From Mycobacterium cookii (GTDB taxonomy: Bacteria > Actinomycetota > Actinomycetes > Mycobacteriales > Mycobacteriaceae), in contig NZ_AP022569.1 in assembly GCF_010727945.1 (NCBI RefSeq), positions 2,232,001 to 2,296,000 on the forward strand: DNA of 64,000 nt. Direction: 5' to 3'. Position 1 is the stretch's first letter. Each line of letters starts with the position of its first letter. Of the stretch, positions 8,233-18,083 are shown piece by piece. The position numbers and the translations under genes are program-made. The notes beneath the pieces were generated by a model. It was given only the letters and a program-made list of their open reading frames with translations. It was not told the origin of the DNA and searched no databases.

Positions 8233-9092
8233 ACCGACGGGTGCAGCGACGCCTGCGCGGCTGCGGTCAGGTCCTCGGGACGCAACAGATACCGCGGCGG
8301 ATCGGGCAGCACCAGGTCGCGGTGGATCTGCAGGTCGGCGTCGACGTGCACCAGTTCGCCGGGTTCCAACAACTGCCAGCGTGACGCACCGTCCATCGGC
8401 TCGGTGGCGAACACCACCGACGGCTTGGTGTGCAGATGTTCCGAGTACGCCCGAATCCGGTTGGTGCGCAGGTTGAATCGGTGTTCCGGCGGGAAGTTCC
8501 GGCGGTCGGAGAGATACAACTCGTGCGACTCCGGGTATCGCAGGGCCCACATGTCGGTGGCTGTGCTGAGCAGAATGTTGACCGCATAGATCGGCACATT
8601 GGCGGCCAGCCACCGCATGGCGTCGACCAGTCCCACGGTCACATCGCCGCGCTTCCGGATCGACGCGGTGATCAACGCGAACACCCGCTCGGAATCGGTC
8701 TGCCCCAAAACCAAGTCCGCAGTGCCCAGTTCACCCAGTCGCTCGTCGAGCAGGTCGAGACCCTCCACCACGCCGTTGTGCGCGAAGATCCGGCCGTCCT
8801 GCAAGAACGGATGGGCGTTGACCACCTCATGCGATCCGGTGGTCGCGTAGCGCACATGTGCGATGAACGTGGTGCCGGTCAAATCGTGGGCCTCGGTGGC
8901 GAATTCGACGTCCTGCCACGCCGCGATCGGCTGCTTGTCCACCTGCGGGCGGCCCTGGCCGTCGAAGACGCCCAGACCGCTGCCGTCGGGGTTTCTCCTG
9001 CTCTGCTCGGCCAGGTTGTCCGGAGCGTCGAGGAGCCAAAACGTCGCGGTGACAACGTCGGTCCCGGCGTGCAGCCCGAAAAGTCGACACAT
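8229..9092 (-). CDS. Class II glutamine amidotransferase family protein (Rv1061 type)
   Basis: The 287-residue protein starts MCRLFGLHAG at ATG 9092. The cysteine directly after the initiator Met is the N-terminal nucleophile of class II amidotransferases after Met removal. NPDGSGLGVF, TFIAHVRYATTGSHEV and HPFLQDGRIFAHNGVVEGL are typical of the YafJ/EgtC-like branch. The length equals Rv1061. It probably hydrolyses a gamma-glutamyl or similar amide bond. It is coupled to the downstream patatin by a four-base overlap and follows the SRPBCC gene by two bases. Confidence 0.87.
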   Translation of the reverse strand: MCRLFGLHAGTDVVTATFWLLDAPDNLAEQSRRNPDGSGLGVFDGQGRPQVDKQPIAAWQDVEFATEAHDLTGTTFIAHVRYATTGSHEVVNAHPFLQDGRIFAHNGVVEGLDLLDERLGELGTADLVLGQTDSERVFALITASIRKRGDVTVGLVDAMRWLAANVPIYAVNILLSTATDMWALRYPESHELYLSDRRNFPPEHRFNLRTNRIRAYSEHLHTKPSVVFATEPMDGASRWQLLEPGELVHVDADLQIHRDLVLPDPPRYLLRPEDLTAAAQASLHPSV

Positions 9093-9094
9093 CG

Positions 9095-9580
9095 TCAGCG
9101 GTGGCGCAGTTCGGTCTCGAGGCTCTTCAGCGCCTGACGTGCGTAGCCCCGCCACACGGCACCCAACAGCGGCAGCAGCGGCGCGGTGAGCGCCGAGGCC
9201 GCGTGAATGGTCCACTGCCAGGTGACCTGCGTTTCCTCGTTGGTACACCCGAAGGGCGTGAAGAACCATTCGCCCTCTGCCTTGCCAACCAGCAGCCCGA
9301 GCGGGCCGGTGATACCGGTGATGGTGTAAGCGAACGACCGAGGCGGGTCGACACTGGTCAGCGTTTCCTTCATGGCGCCGGTGCCTTTGAACACCACCAC
9401 CCGGGTCTGCCCGGGGGTGCCCCACTGCCCTTGCTGTTCGCGCACTTCGGCAACCGGCGGTATGGGTCCGTACCACTGGCTGAAAATCGTGGTGAGCGGC
9501 ACCGGCAGGGTGCGGGCGAAGACATCGTCGGACTTCATATCGATGTCGTGGGACTCGTGGACCGCCAGTGTTCTCGCCAT
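9095..9580 (-). CDS. SRPBCC (polyketide cyclase/START-like) family protein (Rv1060 type)
   Basis: The 161-residue protein matches Rv1060 in size and place. The pattern of strands with FARTLPVPLTTIF at the start, GTGAMKETLTSVDPPRSFAYTI, WFFTPFGCTNEETQVTWQW and a long C-terminal helix (WRGYARQALKSLETELRHR) is that of an SRPBCC helix-grip fold that binds a hydrophobic ligand. The ligand is not known. It lies in the minus-strand operon from Rv1059-like to patatin with gaps of 9 and 2 bases. Confidence 0.75.
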   Translation of the reverse strand: MARTLAVHESHDIDMKSDDVFARTLPVPLTTIFSQWYGPIPPVAEVREQQGQWGTPGQTRVVVFKGTGAMKETLTSVDPPRSFAYTITGITGPLGLLVGKAEGEWFFTPFGCTNEETQVTWQWTIHAASALTAPLLPLLGAVWRGYARQALKSLETELRHR

Positions 9581-9589
9581 GCGGGCAGG

Positions 9590-10648
9590 CTACCGCGACA
9601 GGCCCGGGGCAGCCCGGGCGGTGATCAGCGGCAGGTCGAAGAAGCTCTGGATACCCGACGGCGCCGCGCAGGTGGCCGGGACCGCGTTGACGCAGTGCGC
9701 CGCCGTCGCGATGATTCCGGGATTACTCTTCAGCCCGGCTTCTACGCTCTCCGGCTGCCAGCCCTTGACTGTGACGAAGGTGTCCGGGTTTCCGTGAACC
9801 TCGATTTCGTAGCGTTCTCCGGCCGGCCCGAAAGACCATGGCGGATCAAGGTTTTCCTCACCCATCAACCAGTTGACCGTGATCCGGACGACGACGGTGT
9901 CGCCGACCAGCGCTTCCCAGTGAAAGCGCCGGCCCGCCACCTGGCCCGGCTCGATGAGCCCGATCGGCGAGTCGATCGGACCGGTCGCGACCGCGACCTC
10001 CTGGGATGAGCGGATCTCGCGGTCGGCGGCGAAGCCCAGCCGGTCCACACAGAGCCGGACGGACTGGAAGAATCCGCCGTCCAGAATCTTCTGCATCGGC
10101 CCGGTGAGCGCCTCGTCGGGTGTTCCGCCGAAGCCCATCACATAGCGCAGCACATCCGGGGCGCCGTAGGTTCGCAGATCGGAAAACTCTTCGGCCCGAA
10201 CGAAAGTGACCGCGGTCGACATCACCGAGAGCAACAACGGAAACAGCTCGGTCGCCGCGCCCGGGCCGATGCCCGCGCCGTGCAGCGTGGCGTTGCCGGC
10301 CTGGGCGGCGACCTCCAGCGGCGCGCCCTCCTTCTCGGTGGGATAGAACCAGCCGACGGGCGTGACGACGTTCTTGCCCGAACGTAGCAACGCCGCGACT
10401 TCGTCGGCGTTGGGCAGCAGCGGCGCGTAGATCACCGCATCGGCGTCGAGCGCGAGGATCTCGTCGACGCTGTTCGTCGCGGTCACACCGAGCGCAGGCG
10501 TGCCGATGATGTCGCCGACGTCCTTGCCGCTCTTGGCTTCTGAGTGCACCCAGCAGCCCACGAGTTCCAGCTCAGGATGCTCGAGTACACCTTTGATGGC
10601 GGCCACACCGACCGATCCCGTCGCCCATTGCACGACCCGCAGGCTCAT
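9590..10648 (-). CDS. NAD(P)-binding oxidoreductase, dihydrodipicolinate-reductase-like (Rv1059 type)
   Basis: The 352-residue protein begins MSLRVVQWATGSVGVAAIKG, a Rossmann dinucleotide-binding turn (ATGSVG), followed by DADAVIYAPLLPN and GKNVVTPVGWFYP. This is the layout of the family annotated as dihydrodipicolinate reductase-like or 2,4-diaminopentanoate dehydrogenase-like. The natural substrate in mycobacteria is unknown. ATG start at 10648, ten bases from the fadD14 stop, so it is probably co-transcribed with it. Confidence 0.8.
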   Translation of the reverse strand: MSLRVVQWATGSVGVAAIKGVLEHPELELVGCWVHSEAKSGKDVGDIIGTPALGVTATNSVDEILALDADAVIYAPLLPNADEVAALLRSGKNVVTPVGWFYPTEKEGAPLEVAAQAGNATLHGAGIGPGAATELFPLLLSVMSTAVTFVRAEEFSDLRTYGAPDVLRYVMGFGGTPDEALTGPMQKILDGGFFQSVRLCVDRLGFAADREIRSSQEVAVATGPIDSPIGLIEPGQVAGRRFHWEALVGDTVVVRITVNWLMGEENLDPPWSFGPAGERYEIEVHGNPDTFVTVKGWQPESVEAGLKSNPGIIATAAHCVNAVPATCAAPSGIQSFFDLPLITARAAPGLSR

Positions 10649-10658
10649 CGCTCACCAC

Positions 10659-12290
10659 TCAATCTCGCGCTTCGCTGACCTCGTACTCGTGGTCGGCGTA
10701 TCGGGACCGGATGGTCTTCTTGTCGTACTTGCCCACGCTGGTGCGGGGGATTTCGTCGACGAAGGTCCATCGCTCCGGCAGCCACCAGCGAACGACCTTG
10801 TCGGCCAGGAACTCTCGCAGCTTCTCAGGTTTGACGTCGGTTCCTTCCCGGGCGACGACGACGGCCAGCGGCCGTTCCTGCCAGCGCTCGTCGGGAACTG
10901 CGACAACAGCGGCTTCGATCACGTCCGGGTGCCCGACCAGACAGTTCTCCAGCTCGACCGACGAAATCCATTCGCCACCAGACTTGATCACGTCTTTGGA
11001 GCGATCGGTCAGGGTGATGAAGCCCCGGTCGTCGATGCGCCCCACGTCGCCGGTGCGCAGCCAGCCGTTGTCGAATTTCGACTCGTCCTGGCCCCGGTAG
11101 TAGGAACTGGTGATCCATGGGCCGCGGACCTCCACCTCGCCGACGGCTTTGTTGTCGTTGGGGAGCACCTGCCCGTCGTCAGCGACGATCCGGGCTTCCA
11201 CGCCGCAGATCGGCTGGCCCTGTGTGGCGCGAAACGTCCAGTGCTCCTCCTCCGAGGCGTCGGGCGGCGGCCATGCCATGGTGGCCATCGGCGAGGTTTC
11301 GGTCATCCCCCACAGCTGGCGAATCTGGACGCCGTGTTTTTCCTCGAAGGTGCGCATCATCGATACCGGCACGGCCGATCCTCCGCACGGGACGATCCGC
11401 AGCGATGAGATGTCGTGGCCGGGATGCTTGTCCAGATAGTGCATGACGTCGTTCCAGATGGTCGGCACCGCGCCGGCGACGGTGATCCGCAACTTCTCGA
11501 TCATGTCGATCAGCGACTCGGCATCCAGATGGCGATCGGGTAGCACCAGGTCGGCGCCGGCCATCAGCGCCGCGTAGGGCAGGCCCCACCCGTTGGCGTG
11601 GAACATCGGCACGATCGGCAGCACGCAGTCGCTGGTCCCGACGCCGATGCCGTTGGTCGTACACGTCGCCATGGTGTGCAGGTAGCTCGAACGGTGGCTG
11701 TAGACAACGCCTTTGGGGTTGCCGGTGGTGCCGCTGGTGTAGCACATCGCGGCGGCGGAGTCTTCGTCGATGTCAGGCCAGTCGAACTCGGTGGATTCGC
11801 CGGCCACGATATCGGCGTAACGCAACACCGTCTTGCCCGAGTTCTCGAGCTCTGCCACGTCGCCGTCACCGACCGCGATCACGGTGTGCACGGTCTCGAG
11901 CTCGGCCAGTACCGGCGCCAGCAGCTTGGCCAGCGACACGTCGAGGAGCACCACCTGGTCTTCGGCCTCGTTGGCGACGTAGACGATCTGCTCAGGAAAC
12001 AGCCGGATGTTGAGGGTGTGCAGCACCGCCCCCATCGACGGCAGCGCAAGGTACGCCGTCAGGTGTTCAGTGTTGTTCCACATGAAGGTGCCGACCCGCT
12101 GATCGCCGGTGATGCCGATGCGGCGCAATGCGTTCGCCAGCTGCGCCGCATGCCGACCCAGCTCGGCGTAGGTGCAGTCGCGGTAGCCGTCGTCGGTCGC
12201 GGTGGTGACCTTGCGCGCGCCGTGGACGTTGCAGGCGTGCCGCAGGATGGCGGTGATCGTCAAGGGGAAGCTGTGCATGGTGCTGTACAT
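10659..12290 (-). CDS. fadD14: Fatty-acid-CoA ligase FadD14
   Basis: The 543-residue length matches FadD14 (Rv1058). ANL adenylation motifs are present: P-loop MCYTSGTTGNPKG near residue 183, WGMTETSP, GWLRTGDVGRIDDRGF, and the C-terminal lysine in TSVGKYDKKTI. It activates a fatty acid to the acyl-AMP and then acyl-CoA. An uninterrupted C-terminal hinge and the absence of the FAAL insertion support the CoA-ligase class; medium-chain substrates are the usual assignment for this branch. ATG start at 12290. It leads the operon running down to the Rv1062-type patatin. Confidence 0.88.
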   Translation of the reverse strand: MYSTMHSFPLTITAILRHACNVHGARKVTTATDDGYRDCTYAELGRHAAQLANALRRIGITGDQRVGTFMWNNTEHLTAYLALPSMGAVLHTLNIRLFPEQIVYVANEAEDQVVLLDVSLAKLLAPVLAELETVHTVIAVGDGDVAELENSGKTVLRYADIVAGESTEFDWPDIDEDSAAAMCYTSGTTGNPKGVVYSHRSSYLHTMATCTTNGIGVGTSDCVLPIVPMFHANGWGLPYAALMAGADLVLPDRHLDAESLIDMIEKLRITVAGAVPTIWNDVMHYLDKHPGHDISSLRIVPCGGSAVPVSMMRTFEEKHGVQIRQLWGMTETSPMATMAWPPPDASEEEHWTFRATQGQPICGVEARIVADDGQVLPNDNKAVGEVEVRGPWITSSYYRGQDESKFDNGWLRTGDVGRIDDRGFITLTDRSKDVIKSGGEWISSVELENCLVGHPDVIEAAVVAVPDERWQERPLAVVVAREGTDVKPEKLREFLADKVVRWWLPERWTFVDEIPRTSVGKYDKKTIRSRYADHEYEVSEARD

Positions 12291-12329
12291 CGCTGGACCG
12301 CCTCACGTCGCGCCGCCACTAGCCAGGGC

Positions 12330-12385
12330 GGGCCGGCCAGATGCCGGCCCTCGTGGCGATCATTCCACGCGCGTTCAATCGCGCG
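12330..12385 (-). terminator. Two adjacent hairpins between the beta-propeller gene and fadD14
   Basis: GGGCCGGC (12330-12337) pairs with GCCGGCCC (12343-12350) around a five-base loop, and CGCGCG (12368-12373) pairs with CGCGCG (12380-12385) around a six-base loop. They sit just after the stop of the minus-strand beta-propeller gene. Neither has a clear T-run, as is usual for mycobacterial terminators, so termination is inferred. Confidence 0.4.
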
Positions 12386-12398
12386 GGCGGCGATGGGG

Positions 12399-13496
12399 CT
12401 AAGCCGGCGTCGGTTCCAACGCCAGCAGGTCGGCGAACGCCGCCCACGGGTGCGGAGTGGTCGGTGCGTCGTCCGATGCCGGCGCGGTGGCGGGGGTGCC
12501 TGCCGCATCAACGGCCAGGACGGCGACCGTGCCGGCGTAGTCGGCGATGTACAGCCGGTTTCCGGCCGGGCTCTCGACCGCACACGACGGCTGCGCGCCG
12601 GTCTCGATGCTGCCGACGACGTCGTGCGTCGCAGTGGCCAGCACCGTCACGCCGGCGTCGCCGACCAGATAGACCCGGCTGCCGTCGCGGCTGACCGCCA
12701 GCCCGCTCAGCATCCCGGCGGCATCGCCGATCTTGAGGGTGTCGGTGATCGCGCACTTCTGCGCGTCCCGCACGTCGATCACGTCGAGCACCGTGCCGAA
12801 GTCCGGGCCGCAACTGCCGACGTAGGCGGTGGCGCCGTCCGGGCTGAGCGCGATATCCCGAATAGCAGAACCGATTTCGACGCGGCTCAGCACCCGATTG
12901 CGTCGCGTATCGACCACGACCAGCTCCGCGGCGGAGACCCCGTTGACGGCGATATAGAGTCGGCGGCCGTCCGGGCTCAGCAGCAGGCGCTCGGTGACGG
13001 TTCCAGTACCGGCGATGCTGAGCGCGTGTTCGGCACCGCTCGCGGTATCCAGGATCGCGACGTCGGCACCGTCGGCACCGGTGCGGCCGGCGTAGACGCA
13101 CCGCCCATTCGGGCTGACGGTCAGGTCGCTGATGCTGTAGGCCAGCGGGTATGTCTCGAGGACCCGGTTGGCCGCGATGTCGAAGGCCAGCACCGAGTCG
13201 TAGGCAGCCGACGCACTGCTGATATAGGCGCGGCCCGAGGTGTCGGAAATGGCGATGGCGAATGGTTCGTCGACGTCGACGACGGTCTGTACGACCGCGC
13301 CGCTGTTGGCGTCGATCACCGAGAAGCTGTCGTCGCCGTAATGCGTGACCATCATCAGGGCGCCGTCCGCACTGATGGCGAGACCGCTGACCGCGCCGCG
13401 TTCGACCGCGATCTCAGTGACCGGTGTCAAACCCGGGGGGGCGACCGACCCTCTGGCAGAGTCCTTATTTCCGTTCACACGGCTAACATCGCTCAC
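12399..13496 (-). CDS. YVTN-family beta-propeller protein (Rv1057 type)
   Basis: The 365-residue protein is built of about seven repeats of the form D-S-x-V-x-D-x-x-x-x-x-V-x-x-x-I followed by P-D-G-x-x-x-Y-V/I, for example GSAIRDIALSPDGATAYVGS and DLTVSPNGRCVYAG. This is the seven-bladed YVTN/surface-layer propeller seen in Rv1057 (393 residues). No clear signal peptide is seen from the GTG at 13496; a second GTG at 13478 is also possible. In M. tuberculosis Rv1057 is reported to respond to envelope stress and to be controlled by TrcR, encoded about 8 kb away here. Confidence 0.82.
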   Translation of the reverse strand: MSDVSRVNGNKDSARGSVAPPGLTPVTEIAVERGAVSGLAISADGALMMVTHYGDDSFSVIDANSGAVVQTVVDVDEPFAIAISDTSGRAYISSASAAYDSVLAFDIAANRVLETYPLAYSISDLTVSPNGRCVYAGRTGADGADVAILDTASGAEHALSIAGTGTVTERLLLSPDGRRLYIAVNGVSAAELVVVDTRRNRVLSRVEIGSAIRDIALSPDGATAYVGSCGPDFGTVLDVIDVRDAQKCAITDTLKIGDAAGMLSGLAVSRDGSRVYLVGDAGVTVLATATHDVVGSIETGAQPSCAVESPAGNRLYIADYAGTVAVLAVDAAGTPATAPASDDAPTTPHPWAAFADLLALEPTPA

Positions 13497-15989
<2,493 letters not shown>

Positions 15990-16090
15990 CCCCCGACGAA
16001 GTCTTAAGCCGCCGTTCACCTAAAAGACAGGTAGTTGTTCACCACGAATCGCATTGCCGCAACGGCGAATTCGGCGATAAAATCGGCGTC

Positions 16091-16231
16091 ATGACTCAGA
16101 CCAGCAGCGCAGCGATCATTCTCGGCGGTGGAGCCGGTGGCGGCCGCCACGGCGGTGGCGCCGGCGGTGGCCGTTTCGGTGGCGGAGCCGGCGGCGGCCG
16201 TTACGGCGGTGGCGCCGGCGGCGGCCGCTAA
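16091..16231 (+). CDS. Glycine-rich repeat peptide, possible precursor of a modified peptide
   Basis: A 46-residue frame starts at ATG 16091: an 11-residue leader-like MTQTSSAAIIL is followed by four copies of GGGAGGGR separated by a single variable residue, which is His, Phe and Tyr in turn. The peptide ends with the fourth GGGAGGGR. Only the spacer residue changes while codons vary between copies (GGA, GGC and GGT; CGC and CGT), so the protein repeat rather than the DNA repeat is kept. It lies 102 bases after the first glycosyltransferase-like gene and 11 bases from the convergent second one. No strong ribosome site is visible. The reading as a RiPP-like substrate rests on context. Confidence 0.6.
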   Translation: MTQTSSAAIILGGGAGGGRHGGGAGGGRFGGGAGGGRYGGGAGGGR

Positions 16232-16242
16232 GTCCGCTCGCC

Positions 16243-17025
16243 CTAGGTCAGCCAGTTCGGCTCGAGCTGGCTGTCGTACACGTACGGCCCGGTATGGGTC
16301 AGGCGGACCCATGGGGCCACATACACCTTGAACCCGTGGCTGCGGGCGAGCCTGCAGAAGTAGTAATCCTCCCCCACCAGCTCGCTCGTCTCGGCGTCGA
16401 TGCCCGTCGTGTAGAACTCCTTGACGGCGATCCCGTCGACCACATACGTCGACACCTGGTCGGACAAGGCCTCGAACACCCCGCGCTTGACCAACATGAA
16501 TCCGGCGCCCCCGGCGGCGACCTCCACCAAACCGTCGGAGTTAGCAGACGCACTGCCGTCAGCACCTTCCATCGGCCTGACCACGAATGACCCGACGTGG
16601 CTCTTCAACTCCGCGGCCGGGACGCCCTCGTTGACGGCCTGGGCGACCCGCTCCCAATCGATGGCCTTCATCGGGTACATGCCGCAAACGACGTCCTGAT
16701 CAGCCAATATCATGCCGACGATGTCGAGGGCGTTGAATCCGATGTCGGCGTCGATCCACATCAGATGAGTGGCCTCGGACTCCAGGAATTGCCGAGTCAG
16801 CTGATTCCTGGCGTTCGCCACGAGAGCGTCATTCATCCGGTACTGGTAGAGCAGGCCGAGCCCGTTACGGATGAAGACGGCGGGTGTTTGCGCCAGCGAA
16901 TAGGTGTAGGTCGCCATCGCCATTCCCCCGTACATGGGTGTGGCGATGAAGACGGTTGGCGCGGCCGGACCTGAACCCTGCGCTTGCCCAGCGGCGGGGT
17001 CCGTCCCCGGAAGCGGATCAAACAC
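16243..17025 (-). CDS. Glycosyltransferase-like protein, second paralogue
   Basis: The 260-residue protein is the convergent sister of the one at 15219-15989. It has TVFIATPMYGGMAMATYTY, LMWIDADIGF (Asp92-Ala93-Asp94), VCGMYPMKAIDWERVAQA, GGAGFMLVKRGVFEALSD and GEDYYFCRLARSHGFKVYVAPWVRL. The proteins differ mainly in the variable middle (residues 140-165) and at both ends. A GT-A fold enzyme is likely; a paired arrangement around the repeat peptide suggests two sequential or acceptor-specific transfers. ATG start at 17025. The 5' ends of this gene and the GNAT gene are divergent across about 50 bases. Confidence 0.72.
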   Translation of the reverse strand: MFDPLPGTDPAAGQAQGSGPAAPTVFIATPMYGGMAMATYTYSLAQTPAVFIRNGLGLLYQYRMNDALVANARNQLTRQFLESEATHLMWIDADIGFNALDIVGMILADQDVVCGMYPMKAIDWERVAQAVNEGVPAAELKSHVGSFVVRPMEGADGSASANSDGLVEVAAGGAGFMLVKRGVFEALSDQVSTYVVDGIAVKEFYTTGIDAETSELVGEDYYFCRLARSHGFKVYVAPWVRLTHTGPYVYDSQLEPNWLT

Positions 17026-17077
17026 CGGTCGACTATAAGCCGTCGACGTGAGGGCTCACGGCTGGAAAGCTGCGGGC

Positions 17078-17620
17078 ATGCGAGCGGGCGACGTCAGCGT
17101 GCGCGGCGCATCGGCGAAGGACGCCGCCGCGTGCGTGGCGGTTTACCGTCCGTACGTCGAGGACACCGCGATCAGTTGGGAAATCGACGTTCCGACGGTC
17201 AGCGAGATGGCCGCGCGGATCACCGGACTGCGCGACACCCACGAATGGCTTGTCCTCGAGCACGACGATCGGGTCGTCGGCTTCGCGTACGCACAGCCAC
17301 TCAAGCGACTGCCCGCCCTGCAGTGGTCGGCCGAGACCGGCATCTACGTCGACGCCGCCCAGCACCGCATCGGTGGCGGCGTCGCGCTGTACACCGAACT
17401 GCTGCGGCGGCTCGCCGGGCGCGGCTATCGCCGCGCAGTCGCGGGCATCACCCAACCCAACGAGGCCAGCAACGCCTTTCATCGATCGCTCGGGTTCGAC
17501 GACGCCGGCTTGTACCGGCGGGTGCTGTGGAAATTCGGCGGCTGGCACGACGTGGCGTGGATGCAGCGCGATCTGCTCGACGACGGCGAACCGGACGGGG
17601 CGCCCCGCCCGATCGAGTGA
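17078..17620 (+). CDS. GNAT N-acetyltransferase, phosphinothricin-acetyltransferase-like
   Basis: The protein is 180 residues from ATG 17078; a GTG at 17048 would add ten residues. It has the PAT/YncA-type pattern: VRGASAKDAAACVAVYRPYVEDTAISWE, then WLVLEHDDRVVGFAYAQPL, the acetyl-CoA loop ETGIYVDAAQHRIGGGVALY, and AGITQPNEASNAFHRSLGF near the C-terminus. Such enzymes acetylate the amino group of amino-acid-like compounds such as phosphinothricin or methionine sulfone. It may be independent of the glycosyltransferase-like locus or acetylate its product. Confidence 0.82.
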   Translation: MRAGDVSVRGASAKDAAACVAVYRPYVEDTAISWEIDVPTVSEMAARITGLRDTHEWLVLEHDDRVVGFAYAQPLKRLPALQWSAETGIYVDAAQHRIGGGVALYTELLRRLAGRGYRRAVAGITQPNEASNAFHRSLGFDDAGLYRRVLWKFGGWHDVAWMQRDLLDDGEPDGAPRPIE

Positions 17621-17716
17621 GCGGCCGTTAAAAAACCGTTAGGGCGGTAGCACGCCCACCACGGCGGGTTCAGGGTGGATTGGTGGACATCGTTGTCCAC
17701 ATCCTCGACATCTAGG

Positions 17717-17749
17717 ACCTGAGAGAAACCTGAATCAAACCTGAGAAAG
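17717..17749. repeat. Three phased ACCTGA direct repeats
   Basis: ACCTGA occurs at 17717, 17728 and 17739, exactly 11 bases apart, with A-rich bases between. One helical turn spacing places all three on the same face of the DNA, a pattern typical of protein binding. The site lies between the GNAT gene and the 3' end of the minus-strand tRNA. Related CCTGAGAAAT copies occur at 34134 and 34156. Confidence 0.45.
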
Positions 17750-17767
17750 CCTGCTCGCCCCGTACGG

Positions 17768-17841
17768 TGCCCCCAGTCGGATTCGAACCGACACTTGACG
17801 GATTTTAAGTCCGCTGCCTCTGCCGATTGGGCTATGGGGGC
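17768..17841 (-). tRNA. tRNA with UAA anticodon (tRNA-Leu by anticodon), short variable arm
   Basis: The 74-base gene folds as a full cloverleaf: acceptor GCCCCCA with TGGGGGC, D arm around AATCGGCAGA, anticodon stem GCGGA/TCCGT with loop CTTAAAA (anticodon TAA), variable loop CAAGT of five bases, and T arm GTCGG-TTCGAAT-CCGAC. The discriminator base is A and CCA is not encoded. The anticodon reads the leucine codon UUA, but bacterial leucine tRNAs normally carry a long variable arm. A tRNA-Leu gene lies beside PE8 in M. tuberculosis, so the position fits. Confidence 0.82.
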
Positions 17842-18040
17842 CAGCGACGAACTTAGCGCGTCGACGACCACGACCTGATGGGGAGCCTGAATCGGCCGGT
17901 CGCGGAAAGTCGCGTGTTAAAAATTCGGACCTCACGTTAAGAAGCCATTAACGAGGTATGCGGGGGCGCTCAGGTTACGCCAAGGTAGTCGCATGGAACC
18001 GCCGCCGGTTTCGTGCATCCACTGATAGTGACCAACGTGG

Positions 18041-18066
18041 CCGACCCCTCGCGGGGTCGGTTTCTT
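18041..18066 (+). terminator. Intrinsic terminator-like hairpin in the leader of the PE gene
   Basis: CCGACCCC (18041-18048) pairs with GGGGTCGG (18053-18060) around TCGC, followed at once by TTTCTT. It sits only 18 bases before the PE start codon and just ahead of its ribosome site. It may end transcripts entering from upstream or work as an attenuator for the PE-PPE-esx operon. Confidence 0.6.
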
Positions 18067-18083
18067 GCCACCAGGAGAGACAT

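Noticed and set aside
16016..16312. 98-codon Ala/Thr-rich minus-strand frame over the repeat peptide
   Set aside because: It is the reverse of the GGGAGGGR repeat; the plus-strand frame has the regular repeat and starts at an ATG.
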